The notes below the pieces were generated by a model. That model saw only the letters and a list, made by a program, of their open reading frames with translations. It was not told where the DNA came from and did no database searches. Of a stretch of DNA of 55,860 nt, positions 41,892 through 54,331 are shown one piece after another. Source of the DNA: Massilia sp. ZL223 (GTDB lineage: Bacteria > Pseudomonadota > Gammaproteobacteria > Burkholderiales > Burkholderiaceae_D); the NCBI RefSeq assembly GCF_018119395.1, contig NZ_JAGPWD010000037.1, forward strand, positions 1 through 55,860, in the 5' to 3' direction. Both the position numbers and the translations under genes were made by a program. How positions within the stretch are numbered: position 1 is the first letter of the stretch; the number at the start of each line of letters is the position of its first letter.

Positions 41892-42509
41892 ATGTATCGA
41901 ATGCTTCGCACGGGGATGGCAGGCGTACTGGCGGCGGCAGCGCTGGCGCCCGGAATGGGAATGGCGCAATCGGCTCCGGCGGCGCCGGCAGCTCCTGTTG
42001 CTCCGGCCGCGCCGGCAACGCCAGGCGCCACGGCCGCACCGGCCATCCCCGCCGCCCGTCCGGCCGATGTCGCCTCGGTCGACGCCATCGTCAAGGCCGT
42101 GTACGACGTGATTTCCGGCCCCGCCGGCGCGCCGCGCGACTGGGACCGCATGCGTTCCCTGTTCGCCCCGGAAGGCCGCATGATGGCGGTCGGCCAGCGC
42201 CCCGACGGCAGCTACGCGATGCGCCAGATGACGCCGGACGACTACATCGCCCGCAACACCAAGAATTTCGCCACCATGGGCTTCTTCGAGTCCGAACTGG
42301 CGCGCACCGTCGAGACCTTCGGCCAGGTCGCCCACGTGTTCAGCACCTACGAAGCGCGCCATGCGCCGTCCGACGCCAAGCCTTTCATGCGTGGAATCAA
42401 CAGCATCCAGCTGGTGAACGACGGCAAGCGCTGGTATGTCCTGAGCCTGGTCTGGCGTGCCGAAGACCCACAATTGCCCTTGCCTGAACGTTACCTGCAA
42501 AGCCGCTGA
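41892..42509 (+). CDS. Secreted NTF2-like protein with Ala/Pro linker
   Basis: A 205-aa protein with a signal peptide (about 1-26, ending GMGMAQ-SAPA). A low-complexity Ala-Pro linker follows at about 27-55, then an NTF2-like domain similar to SnoaL/DUF4440 folds (AIVKAVYDVISG, MRSLFAPEGRMM, WYVLSLVWRAEDP). The linker is coded by imperfect GC-rich repeats, so its length may vary among strains. AGGGGAGA precedes the ATG. No function can be assigned. Confidence 0.78.
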   Translation: MYRMLRTGMAGVLAAAALAPGMGMAQSAPAAPAAPVAPAAPATPGATAAPAIPAARPADVASVDAIVKAVYDVISGPAGAPRDWDRMRSLFAPEGRMMAVGQRPDGSYAMRQMTPDDYIARNTKNFATMGFFESELARTVETFGQVAHVFSTYEARHAPSDAKPFMRGINSIQLVNDGKRWYVLSLVWRAEDPQLPLPERYLQSR

Positions 42510-42586
42510 CGGCCACTGAAGAGGCCAGTCTCAATCGGACTTATGCAACTTGCAAACAGCGCTAGAATGACTTTTTTGCCATCGCC

Positions 42587-43033
42587 ATGGGTTCCATGAT
42601 TACCAACGATTCCAGCTTCCAGGTCAGCACCGACCAGAGCAAGCTCGACATCCCGATGATCTACCGCTTCCTGAGCGAGCAGAGCACCTGGGCGGTCGGG
42701 ATTTCGCGCCCGGTGGTCGAGCGCTCGATCGAAAACTCGCTGTGCTTCGGCGGCTACCTGGATGGCCGCCAGATCGCATTCGCGCGAGTGATTACCGACT
42801 ACGCCACGTTCGCCAACCTGGTGGACGTGTTCGTCGTGCCCGAGTACCGCGGGCACGGTTACGGCAAGCAGCTGATCGGGGTGGTGCTGCGCCACCCCAG
42901 CCTGCAAAAGCTGCGCCGGTTCATGCTCGCCACGAGCGATGCGCACGGCCTCTACGAACGCTTCGGCTTCACCGCGCCGCAGCAGCCACAGACGCTGATG
43001 GAGCGATACTTTCCTAACATCTATTTGTCCTGA
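42587..43033 (+). CDS. GNAT-family N-acetyltransferase
   Basis: A 148-aa GCN5-related acetyltransferase. The CoA-binding motif A reads VPEYRGHGYGKQLIGVVL, preceded by strand LVDVFVV and followed by MLATSDAHGLYERFGF. The fold is complete at this size. Two starts are possible, at 42587 or 42596; neither has a strong ribosome site. The acceptor substrate is unknown. Confidence 0.82.
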   Translation: MGSMITNDSSFQVSTDQSKLDIPMIYRFLSEQSTWAVGISRPVVERSIENSLCFGGYLDGRQIAFARVITDYATFANLVDVFVVPEYRGHGYGKQLIGVVLRHPSLQKLRRFMLATSDAHGLYERFGFTAPQQPQTLMERYFPNIYLS

Positions 43034-43100
43034 GCAGACTCAACACGGCGACAAGCGACTGGAATCAGGCTTACGATGGTGGTAACCAGAGGAAAGCCGA

Positions 43101-44312
43101 ATGGTCCAGTTCCTTGTCCGTGGCTTGCTCGCCTTGGCATTGCTGGCGAGTAATTACAGCATCGCAGCGGAGCCGCTGCCGAAAGGTTCGCTCGTCATCA
43201 TCGGCGGCGCCCTGCGCGCCGACAACGCGGCGGTCTGGGAGCGCATCGTCCAGCTGGCGGGCGGCAAGGGCGCGCGCATCGCGGTGTTCGCCTCGGCCTC
43301 GGCCAATCCCGAGCGGGCCGGCAAGTTCCTGGTCGACCGCTTCAACCACTACGGCGCCAAGGCTTTCTTCGTTCCGGTCGCGGTGCGCCTGAGCGGCACC
43401 GACTACACTGTCGCCGCCGAAGACCCGGTGCTGGCCGCCGCCGTGCGCGCCGCCGGCGGCGCCTACTTCGCGGGCGGCGACCAGGGCCGCATCACACGCG
43501 CGCTGCGCCGTCCCGACGGCAGCAACACCCGCATCCTCGACGCCCTGTGGGACATGTACCGGCGCGGCGGCGTGATCGCCGGCTCCAGCGCCGGCGCGGC
43601 CATCATGAGCAGCACCATGTTCGGCTATCCCAAGCCGGTCCTGACCACCCTCAAGCTCGGCCTCGACGACGAACACGAGATCGCGCCCGGCCTCGGCTTC
43701 ATCGGCGACGACGTCTTCATCGACCAGCACCTGCTGGTGCGCGGACGCTTCGCGCGCATGCTGCCGGCCATGCTCAAGAAGGGCTACAAGACCGGGCTGG
43801 GCATCGACGAAAACACCGCCATGGTGGTCGGCCCCTCGCGCGAGGTGGAAGTGGTGGGCTACCGCGGGGCGCTGCTGGTCGATCTGAGCGAGGCGAAGTT
43901 CAAGGACGGGCTGTTCAACGTCAGCAACGCGCGCCTGAGCTACCTGGACAACGGCGACCGCTTCAACCTCGTCACCCGCACCTTCACGCCGGCCACGGAC
44001 AAGGCCGACGGCCGGATCGATCCCGGCAAGCCCTACTACCGCGAGCCGCTGTTCTCGGCCGACATCCTCGGCAACAGCACGGTGGTGGACCTGATGGCGC
44101 GGCTGATCGACAGCGACCAGCCGGAAGCCATCGGGCTGTCGCTCGACAGCCCCCATGGCGTGCAGCCCGACCTCGGCTTCGAGTTCAAGCTGTCGCGCAC
44201 CATCGAGAGCGTGGGCTATATGTCTCCGCTCAGCGAAGCCTATTCCGTCTACAACGTGCGACTCGATATCCGGCCGATCGTGGTCCAGCGCCCGCTGTAC
44301 CAATACAAGTAA
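43101..44312 (+). CDS. Secreted cyanophycinase (S51 peptidase)
   Basis: A 403-aa cyanophycinase-like serine peptidase with an N-terminal signal (about 1-23, ending SIAA-EPL), so it is exported. Such enzymes (CphB inside cells, CphE outside) cut cyanophycin, an Asp-Arg polymer, to beta-Asp-Arg dipeptides. The nucleophile Ser lies in GVIAGSSAGAAIMSS, the family blocks FIDQHLLVRGRFARML and LGIDENTAMVV are present, and an early GGALR segment starts the Rossmann-like core. AGAGGAAAG precedes the ATG. No cyanophycin synthetase is encoded in this window. It ends directly against the convergent S33 peptidase. Confidence 0.88.
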   Translation: MVQFLVRGLLALALLASNYSIAAEPLPKGSLVIIGGALRADNAAVWERIVQLAGGKGARIAVFASASANPERAGKFLVDRFNHYGAKAFFVPVAVRLSGTDYTVAAEDPVLAAAVRAAGGAYFAGGDQGRITRALRRPDGSNTRILDALWDMYRRGGVIAGSSAGAAIMSSTMFGYPKPVLTTLKLGLDDEHEIAPGLGFIGDDVFIDQHLLVRGRFARMLPAMLKKGYKTGLGIDENTAMVVGPSREVEVVGYRGALLVDLSEAKFKDGLFNVSNARLSYLDNGDRFNLVTRTFTPATDKADGRIDPGKPYYREPLFSADILGNSTVVDLMARLIDSDQPEAIGLSLDSPHGVQPDLGFEFKLSRTIESVGYMSPLSEAYSVYNVRLDIRPIVVQRPLYQYK

Positions 44313-45344
44313 TCAGCTGCACTTGGAGCGCACGCGCTCGTCCAGCACGCGCTTCTGCGCCTCGATCAGCGGCCCGTTCGGGTCGTGGCCGGCGCGCGGC
44401 ACTTCGATATAGGCCTTGTCCGGGGCCGAGATGGCCTCGTAGTAAGGGCGCGTGACCTTCGCTTCGGTCAGCAGGTCTTCCGTTCCCTGGACGATGTAGA
44501 CGGGCAGCGCGAAGCGCGTACCCAGCTTGTACATATCCACCTTGGACAGCATGCCGTCGCCCTTCCAGCCGACGAAGTTGATGAAGGAGTAATCCTCGCC
44601 CGCATCGTAGTCGGCCTTGGCCTGCGGCGTGGCGTAGGCGGGCAGCACCTTCCACCAGGAGGCCACAGTCGGCTCGGTCACCTGCAGCTCGTACTTGCGG
44701 ATGGCGCGGCGCAGGATGCCGAAGTTGCGCGGGTTGGTCCAGGGCGGCGGGCCGAGCGCTTCCAGCTGCGCGACCGTGGCCTTGTCGTCGGCGGCGCGGG
44801 CGCGTTCCAGCACCGTGTTCCAGTTGCCCCTGTTCTGGCGCCCGCCCACCACCTGCGCCACGCCGACCCAGGCGCAGAACTGTTCGGGATCCTTCCTGAC
44901 CATGTTGGCGCCGACGATCGAGCCCCAGGAGCTGCCCATCAGGATCAGCTTGCGCTTGTTGAAACGCTGCCGGATGTGGCGCGCCAGTTCGAGGCCGTCG
45001 TCGCGGATCTGCTCCACCGTCAGCGGCTCGTCCTCGGCAGGGCGGTTGCGTCCATAGGTCATGCCGCCGCCGCGCTGGTCCCAGTGCACCACCGTGTAGT
45101 CCTTGCGCCAGGCGGCGTAGGGACCGCCGCCGAAGGGCGTGTAGGGATTGGCCGGACCGCCATGCGCGACCAGCAGCACCGGGTTGGCGCAGTTGTCGCC
45201 CTGGATGGTCACCCATTGCTCGATGCCGCCGATGTTCAGGAAACCGCTTTCGTCGATCGCCTGGCCGGGCTGGCAGGCCGGGGCGGCGAGGGCGAAGGAA
45301 GGCAGCAGGGACAGTAGGGTCAGGCACGGTCTCAGGCGGGGCAC
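44313..45344 (-). CDS. Secreted S33 alpha/beta hydrolase (proline iminopeptidase-like)
   Basis: A 343-aa alpha/beta hydrolase of the prolyl aminopeptidase family. The HGGPANPYTPFGG block (oxyanion), HWDQRGGGMTYGRN, the nucleophile elbow LMGSSWGSIVG and the closing RAGHDPNGPLIEAQ (His) are seen. The GTG start at 45344 is chosen because GAGGAG lies five bases upstream and it leads straight into a signal peptide (LTLLSLLPSFALA). A longer ATG reading would bury that signal. The stop directly abuts the cyanophycinase stop. Confidence 0.85.
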   Translation of the reverse strand: MPRLRPCLTLLSLLPSFALAAPACQPGQAIDESGFLNIGGIEQWVTIQGDNCANPVLLVAHGGPANPYTPFGGGPYAAWRKDYTVVHWDQRGGGMTYGRNRPAEDEPLTVEQIRDDGLELARHIRQRFNKRKLILMGSSWGSIVGANMVRKDPEQFCAWVGVAQVVGGRQNRGNWNTVLERARAADDKATVAQLEALGPPPWTNPRNFGILRRAIRKYELQVTEPTVASWWKVLPAYATPQAKADYDAGEDYSFINFVGWKGDGMLSKVDMYKLGTRFALPVYIVQGTEDLLTEAKVTRPYYEAISAPDKAYIEVPRAGHDPNGPLIEAQKRVLDERVRSKCS

Positions 45345-45512
45345 GGGAACTCCTCTGCGAAATGGCGATCCGCCGATTCTGGTGTTGAAACCGGCAGGCG
45401 TCAATCGATTATGCATTCCGGTTAAGCTGATCAATGCGTGTTCCAGTTGCCGCTTCCGGTATCGGTTAGGTAGGGCACGGAGCGTGCGGGGCGGGGCCGT
45501 TATGGTGAAGCC

Positions 45513-45719
45513 ATGACGAAGGGTTTTTCACCGAGGAAGCTGTATGCCATGCAGCGCATGTCCGTCGCACTCAAGCGGGCTTCGGCCGCCAGGCCGTTCG
45601 GGCCGGAGACGGACCGCGCGCTGCGCTGGGCCGCCGCCTGGGGCATGTCCGCCGGTATCCGCACGCCCTACACGCGCATGCGCCTGCGGCGCGATACGCT
45701 GATCGGCGTCAGCGCCTAG
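45513..45719 (+). CDS. Short basic hypothetical protein
   Basis: A 68-aa Arg-rich frame starting MTKGFSPRKLYAMQRM. No strong ribosome site is seen, and an opposite-strand frame overlaps it. The composition (helical, basic, ALRWAAAWGMSAG) is plausible for a real small protein but nothing identifies it. The call is weak. Confidence 0.4.
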   Translation: MTKGFSPRKLYAMQRMSVALKRASAARPFGPETDRALRWAAAWGMSAGIRTPYTRMRLRRDTLIGVSA

Positions 45720-45798
45720 CCTGCGGCACGCGGGCTCTCCCCTCGCTTTCCAACAGTCGAGTATGGCAAGATGGCAAACTCCGCCATGAGGATTGCCC

Positions 45799-46407
45799 AT
45801 GTCCAAACGCGAACTCAAGCTCGAACTGAAGCATCTTTACCGTCCGTCCGCCAAGGAGGTGGCCGAGGTCGAGGTGCCGTCCATGCGCTTCCTGATGATT
45901 GACGGCCAGGGCGATCCCAACACCTCGCCACAGTATGCCGCGGCCGTCGAGGCGCTGTTCTCGGTGTCCTATAAAACCAAGTTCATGGTGAAGAAGGGCG
46001 AGCAGGGCGTCGACTACGCGGTCATGCCGCTGGAGGGCCTGTGGTGGGCCGACGATTTGTCCGCCTTCGCCGGCAACGACCGCTCGCAGTGGCGGTGGAC
46101 CATGATGATCATGCAGCCCGAGTTCGCCGGCGAAACGGTGATCCGCGCGGCGATCGCGGAAGTGAAGCGCGCCAAGGGGCTGCCCGCGCTCGACGCACTC
46201 AGGCTGGAGCACTTCGCGGAAGGGCGATGCGCGCAGATCCTGCACGTCGGGCCCTTCAGCGAAGAAGGCCCGACGATCCAGCGGGTGCACGATTTCATCG
46301 AGACGCGCGCCGCCCTGGCGGGCAAGCACCACGAGATCTACCTGAGCGACATCCGCCGTGGCGAGCCGTCGCGATGGAAGACCATCATTCGCCAGCCCAT
46401 GCGCTGA
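45799..46407 (+). CDS. GyrI-like small-molecule-binding domain protein
   Basis: A 202-aa cytosolic protein with the GyrI-like/SHS2 duplicated fold: VPSMRFLMIDGQGDPNTSP near the N terminus, LEGLWWADD in the middle and CAQILHVGPFSEEGPTIQ in the second repeat. This branch is a stand-alone ligand-binding protein without a DNA-binding domain. The start was chosen at the ATG behind GAGG. Ligand unknown. Confidence 0.82.
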   Translation: MSKRELKLELKHLYRPSAKEVAEVEVPSMRFLMIDGQGDPNTSPQYAAAVEALFSVSYKTKFMVKKGEQGVDYAVMPLEGLWWADDLSAFAGNDRSQWRWTMMIMQPEFAGETVIRAAIAEVKRAKGLPALDALRLEHFAEGRCAQILHVGPFSEEGPTIQRVHDFIETRAALAGKHHEIYLSDIRRGEPSRWKTIIRQPMR

Positions 46408-46453
46408 GCCTGTCAGGCTTACAATGTCGCGATACCATCACACAGGAATCGCG

Positions 46454-47869
46454 ATGCGCCTTCTTCCTTTGCAGCTGTTCGCCGCCATGCTCATGCTTGG
46501 CGCAGCCAACGCCCAGGCCGCCCAGCCGGCCACCATCCGTGTCGACTACACCCACAGCGGCAACGCGCTGTCCGACCAGTACGCGCTCGAACGCGTCGTG
46601 GTCGAGCCCCTGCCGTGGCCGGGCAACCTGGCGAAGAACTTCGACAACAGCAACCGCGGCCAGAACCGGGTCGAGGTGGTGGACGCCGAGACCGGCGACC
46701 TGCTGTATTCGCGCGATTTCTCCACCGTCTTCGGCGAATGGCGCACGACCGAGGAGGCGGGCAAGATCAGCCGCAGCTTCCAGGAATCGGTGCGCTTTCC
46801 CAAGCCGCAGCAACCGGTGCGCGTGCGCATCCTCAAGCGCGACGAACGCAACCAGTTCTCGGTGTCCTGGAGCGTGGAGGTCGACACCGACGCGCAAGAT
46901 GTGGTCAAGCAGCAGCCTCCGGCACCGGCCAAGCCGATTCCCATCCACGTGAGCGGCCCCTCGCCGGAGAAGGTCGACCTCTTGATCCTGGGCGACGGCT
47001 ACACCCAGGCGGACATGAAGAAATTCGAAGCGGACGCACGGCGCCTGTCGGCCCACCTGTTCTCGGTCTCGCCCTTCCGCGAGCGGGCCAGGGACTTCAA
47101 CGTCTGGGCGATGGCGGTGCCGACCGAAAAATCGGGCATCACGCGCCCGTCCACCGGCGTGCACCATCCGTCCGCGCTGGGCACGCGCTACGACATCTTC
47201 GGCAGCGAGCGCTATGTGCTCACGCTCGACAACCGCGCGTTGCGCGAGATCGCCCAGCACGCGTCCTACGAGTTCATCGAGATCCTGGTGAACAACGAGA
47301 CCTACGGCGGCGGCGGCATCTTCGGCCAGTTCAGCACCGCGGCGGCCAGCAACGAGTGGGCCAACTATCTGTTCGTGCACGAATTCGGCCACCACTTCGC
47401 GGGCCTGGCGGACGAGTACTACACCTCGCCGGTGGCTTACCAGAGCGCCAGCGGCCGTCCGGAACCCTGGGAGCCGAACGTGACCGCGCTGCGCGATCCG
47501 GCGCAGCTGAAATGGAAGCGCCATGTGAAGGCCGGCACGCCGCTGCCGACGCCCTGGCCGAAGGCCGAGTACGAGGAAGCCTCGCGCGCCTACCAGAAGA
47601 AGCGCGCGGCTCTGCGCGCGGCCAACCGGCCTGAGTCGGAGATGAATGCGCTGTTCCGCGAAGACCTGGCGCGCTCCAGGGCCTTGTTCGACAAGCAGCC
47701 GCACCGCCATTCCATCGGTGCATTCGAGGGCGCGAACTACGAGGCCAGCGGCTACTACCGCCCGGCGATGCAGTGCCTGATGTTCGACCGCAGCGAGACC
47801 TTCTGCCCGGTGTGCCAGGACGGGATCAGCGAGATCATCGACCTGTACGCTGGGGCTGCATCCCGGTAA
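46454..47869 (+). CDS. Secreted M64 (IgA-peptidase-like) metallopeptidase
   Basis: A 471-aa secreted zinc peptidase. A signal peptide (about 1-22, LMLGAANAQA) is followed by an N-terminal beta domain (about 25-155) and the catalytic domain with LLILGDGYTQADMKKFEADA and the zinc motif HEFGHHFAGLADEYY (HExxH with a downstream Asp/Glu). The family is named after a Clostridium IgA protease, but most members have unknown targets. AGGAATC precedes the ATG. Conserved Cys residues near the C terminus may form a disulfide. Confidence 0.88.
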   Translation: MRLLPLQLFAAMLMLGAANAQAAQPATIRVDYTHSGNALSDQYALERVVVEPLPWPGNLAKNFDNSNRGQNRVEVVDAETGDLLYSRDFSTVFGEWRTTEEAGKISRSFQESVRFPKPQQPVRVRILKRDERNQFSVSWSVEVDTDAQDVVKQQPPAPAKPIPIHVSGPSPEKVDLLILGDGYTQADMKKFEADARRLSAHLFSVSPFRERARDFNVWAMAVPTEKSGITRPSTGVHHPSALGTRYDIFGSERYVLTLDNRALREIAQHASYEFIEILVNNETYGGGGIFGQFSTAAASNEWANYLFVHEFGHHFAGLADEYYTSPVAYQSASGRPEPWEPNVTALRDPAQLKWKRHVKAGTPLPTPWPKAEYEEASRAYQKKRAALRAANRPESEMNALFREDLARSRALFDKQPHRHSIGAFEGANYEASGYYRPAMQCLMFDRSETFCPVCQDGISEIIDLYAGAASR

Positions 47870-48009
47870 TTTTTGCTTACAACTTGGCTCAGCCTAAGTT
47901 GCTTGCTTAACAGACCGGGGCGAGGGGAGTGCCTATTCTGGAGGTGTTGTCTAACAAAAATTATTTCGCAAATGAATATATTTGCGGGACCCACCGGAAA
48001 GGAAACATC
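47870..48009 (+). promoter_or_regulatory. AT-rich leader of the coiled-coil gene
   Basis: A 140-bp gap that turns strongly AT-rich near 47948-47985, unlike its surroundings. It contains GCAAAT/ATTTGC arms (about 47970-47987) around GAATAT and a possible -35 TTGTCT. GGAAAG-like AAAGGAAAC is the ribosome site. No defined operator was recognised. Confidence 0.4.
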
Positions 48010-48498
48010 ATGAACAAACTGATCGCTACCCTCGTTGCAGGCCTGTTCGCTACCGGCGCTTATGCCCAGACCACCGTCAACGCCACTGCCAGCGCGGAAG
48101 TCGTGAAGGCGGAAGCCAAGGCCGAGGAGGATGTTGCCAAGGCGGAGGCCAAGGAAGTCAAGAAGGCTGCCAAGGCTGACGAGAAGGTGAACAAGGCGGT
48201 GGCCGACGCGACCGAGAAGAAGGCCAAGGCGCATTCGAAGCTGGTCGAGCAGCACGCCGATGCAGCTGAAAAAGTGGCCAAGGCCGATCCGGAAGACCGC
48301 GCCAAGGCGATGGCCAAGGCGGAAGAGAAGGTGGCGGATGCCAACCTGAAGGCCGAGAAGAAGATGATCAAGGCTGATGAGAAGCTGCTCAAGGTCCAGG
48401 TCGATGCGGCGGCGGACAAGGCGCAGGCTGCGGCCAAGACGGAGCAGGTGCGTGCCGAGGCGACTGCGGATGTGCATAAGGCTGCGGCGAAGCACTAA
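48010..48498 (+). CDS. Secreted Ala/Lys/Glu-rich coiled-coil protein
   Basis: A 162-aa protein with a signal peptide (about 1-19, ending TGAYA-QTT). The rest is almost entirely Ala, Lys, Glu, Asp and Val in heptad-like repeats (AEAKAEEDVAKAEAKEVKKA), predicting one long helix or coiled coil in the periplasm or outside. There are no Cys and no recognised domain. A strong ribosome site and a clean terminator make it a single-gene unit that may be highly expressed. Function unknown; an envelope-spacer or DNA/polyanion-binding role can only be guessed. Confidence 0.8.
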   Translation: MNKLIATLVAGLFATGAYAQTTVNATASAEVVKAEAKAEEDVAKAEAKEVKKAAKADEKVNKAVADATEKKAKAHSKLVEQHADAAEKVAKADPEDRAKAMAKAEEKVADANLKAEKKMIKADEKLLKVQVDAAADKAQAAAKTEQVRAEATADVHKAAAKH

Positions 48499-48517
48499 GC
48501 CTTTCGCTGTAACGGAA

Positions 48518-48546
48518 AACGCCGGCTTGTTGCCGGCGTTTTTTTT
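48518..48546 (+). terminator. Rho-independent terminator of the coiled-coil gene
   Basis: AACGCCGGC (48518-48526) pairs with GCCGGCGTT (48532-48540) over TTGTT and is followed by a run of eight T. Confidence 0.9.
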
Positions 48547-48565
48547 ATTGTGGGGCTGTTCTGCG

Positions 48566-48657
48566 AAACGCGGGTTCCGGCCTCCGCCGGAACGACGTGC
48601 TGGCAGTACCGACTGCGGTTGATCCGTCGTCCCGGCGAAGGCCGGGACCCAAGTTTG
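48566..48657. repeat. Inverted pair of dispersed repeats, copies 12 and 13
   Basis: 48566-48597 (AAACGCGGGTTCCGGCC...) and 48625-48657 (...GGCCGGGACCCAAGTTTG) are inverted copies with a 27-bp spacer. They sit between the two terminators that separate the coiled-coil gene from parC. Confidence 0.8.
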
Positions 48658-48676
48658 CCAGTACACCGATAGCGCG

Positions 48677-48705
48677 AAAAAAAACGCCGGCGCGAAGCCG
48701 GCGTT
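48677..48705 (-). terminator. Rho-independent terminator of parC
   Basis: On the minus strand AACGCCGGC pairs with GCCGGCGTT over TTCGC and is followed by TTTTTTTT (48677-48684). It overlaps the area right after the parC stop. Its stem is the same as that of the coiled-coil gene terminator. Confidence 0.88.
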
Positions 48706-48709
48706 CCCA

Positions 48710-51061
<2,352 letters not shown>

Positions 51062-51104
51062 GTTTGTTTGTTCGTTTCTGGCGGAGTTTGTGGCTGCGGT
51101 GCGT

Positions 51105-51139
51105 GAACTTGGGTCCCGCGCAGGCGGGGACCCAAGTTC
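51105..51139. repeat. Dispersed repeat, self-complementary copy 14
   Basis: GAACTTGGGTCCC (51105-51117) and GGGACCCAAGTTC (51127-51139) flank a short core, so the two inverted units seen elsewhere are fused into one palindrome. It lies in the 99-bp gap between parE and parC. Confidence 0.8.
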
Positions 51140-51160
51140 GCTTAAACGACCACTACCTGA

Positions 51161-53158
<1,998 letters not shown>

Positions 53159-53310
53159 GCTGATGTTCATTTATCGAATGCTTGCGCATTCTATCTTGTC
53201 GAGCAGAAAAAAATTCGAACTTTTCATTCCGCGCGGATTCGTGCTTGCTACTTTGCACGCTTATGCTAGATTAAAAAGAATTGGCAGTTGCAAAAGGAAG
53301 GGCGTTTCCG
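53159..53310. promoter_or_regulatory. parE / receiver-gene divergent region
   Basis: A 152-bp AT-rich gap. A possible rightward promoter is TTGCTA, 16 bases, TAGATT near 53248-53275. AAGGAAGGG at 53294-53302 is the ribosome site for the gene at 53311. Confidence 0.35.
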
Positions 53311-54210
53311 ATGCACGTGTCCAGGTATCCATTTACAGTCCGCCTGATAGGGTTCTCGCCGGCCGAAAGCACGCAGCTGGAGACTTTGCTCGCGCAAGCT
53401 CCGGAGCTGGGGCCGTCGTATTTTTGCCTGCACGACGACAGTTTGCAAGAACCCGACCTGTATATCGCCGACGGCGGCAACCCCGCCGCCTTGGCGCGCC
53501 TGTGCTGCCTTCCTCCCTGCGCCCTCCAGCCCATCCTCCTGATCGGCGGCGACGGCGCCAGCAGCCGGCGCACCCTGCCGCGCCCCGTCGACCCGGCGCG
53601 CCTGTGCGAAACCCTGGCCGAACTGCTCGACACAAGGGTGCAGGCGCTGGCCGAACTGACCGCGCGCGGCGAATGCAGCCAGCCCGAACGCCGCCGAAGG
53701 CCCAGGCTGGAGCCGGACACCGAGGCGCCGGAGTTCTACCAGCGCATGCGCCAGGGACCGCCCGACGGCGCCGTGCTCATCATCGACAAGGGCGGCGCCT
53801 TCCGCGACCATGTGGCCTATGTGGTCGGCACCAAGCTTGGCGGTGCGCCACCAGGCCAACACGGCAGCGGCCCGCCTGGCTGTGGCCGATCCGGCGGCGG
53901 CCGACCGGTCGAGTGGACCGACAGCAGCCGCGCCGCCGTGCGCCTGTGCGACGAAACCCCGGTCTCCCTGGTCATGATCAACACCTGCGCACCCGGCATC
54001 GAACCCTACAGCCTGAGCAGCGCCATCAAGTCCCAGCAAGGGGCCGGACGTACCGCCGTACTCTTCCTGGTCAGTCAATCGTTCAAGTACGACAGCCTGC
54101 GCGCCCGCGATGCGGGGGTACGCGGCCTGCTCGACAAACCCGTGGCGGACCGCCATCTCGTGGCGACTTTCCAGAAATTGCTGGCATTGCCGACATCAAA
54201 ACCACTGTAA
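53311..54210 (+). CDS. Degenerate tandem receiver-domain protein with apparent double frameshift
   Basis: A 299-aa frame with a receiver-like N-terminal part (about 1-105) and a second receiver-like domain (about 145-295). In the second, AVLIIDKGGAFRDHVA and the closing RGLLDKPVADRHL (Lys-Pro) fit a CheY fold, but the phosphoacceptor position in VSLVMINTCAPG appears to be Asn rather than Asp. Residues about 176-200 (GGAPPGQHGSGPPGCGRSGG) look foreign. In the next frame the same bases read as a natural helix (LAVRHQANTAAARLAVADP). One extra T near 53837 and one missing G near 53907 would restore it. The gene is probably real, with two sequence errors or a compensated mutation. Confidence 0.65.
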   Translation: MHVSRYPFTVRLIGFSPAESTQLETLLAQAPELGPSYFCLHDDSLQEPDLYIADGGNPAALARLCCLPPCALQPILLIGGDGASSRRTLPRPVDPARLCETLAELLDTRVQALAELTARGECSQPERRRRPRLEPDTEAPEFYQRMRQGPPDGAVLIIDKGGAFRDHVAYVVGTKLGGAPPGQHGSGPPGCGRSGGGRPVEWTDSSRAAVRLCDETPVSLVMINTCAPGIEPYSLSSAIKSQQGAGRTAVLFLVSQSFKYDSLRARDAGVRGLLDKPVADRHLVATFQKLLALPTSKPL

Positions 54211-54331
54211 TTGCATACAGTATTATCCGAAATTGGAAATTCCGCAAGCTGCGTTTTGGCCGCGTGGTATGGCGGGAACGATGGGATTTTTGCAACATTA
54301 AATCGTGCGCGGCCATCGCGACGTTATATTG

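Noticed and set aside
41892..42060. The Ala/Pro-coding repeats as a true tandem DNA repeat or recombination site
   Set aside because: The repetition is imperfect and explained by a low-complexity linker after a signal peptide.
45528..45818. A 96-codon minus-strand gene opposite the small frame at 45513
   Set aside because: It overlaps the start of the GyrI-like gene, lacks a ribosome site and shows no recognisable fold; the plus-strand frame is only slightly better.
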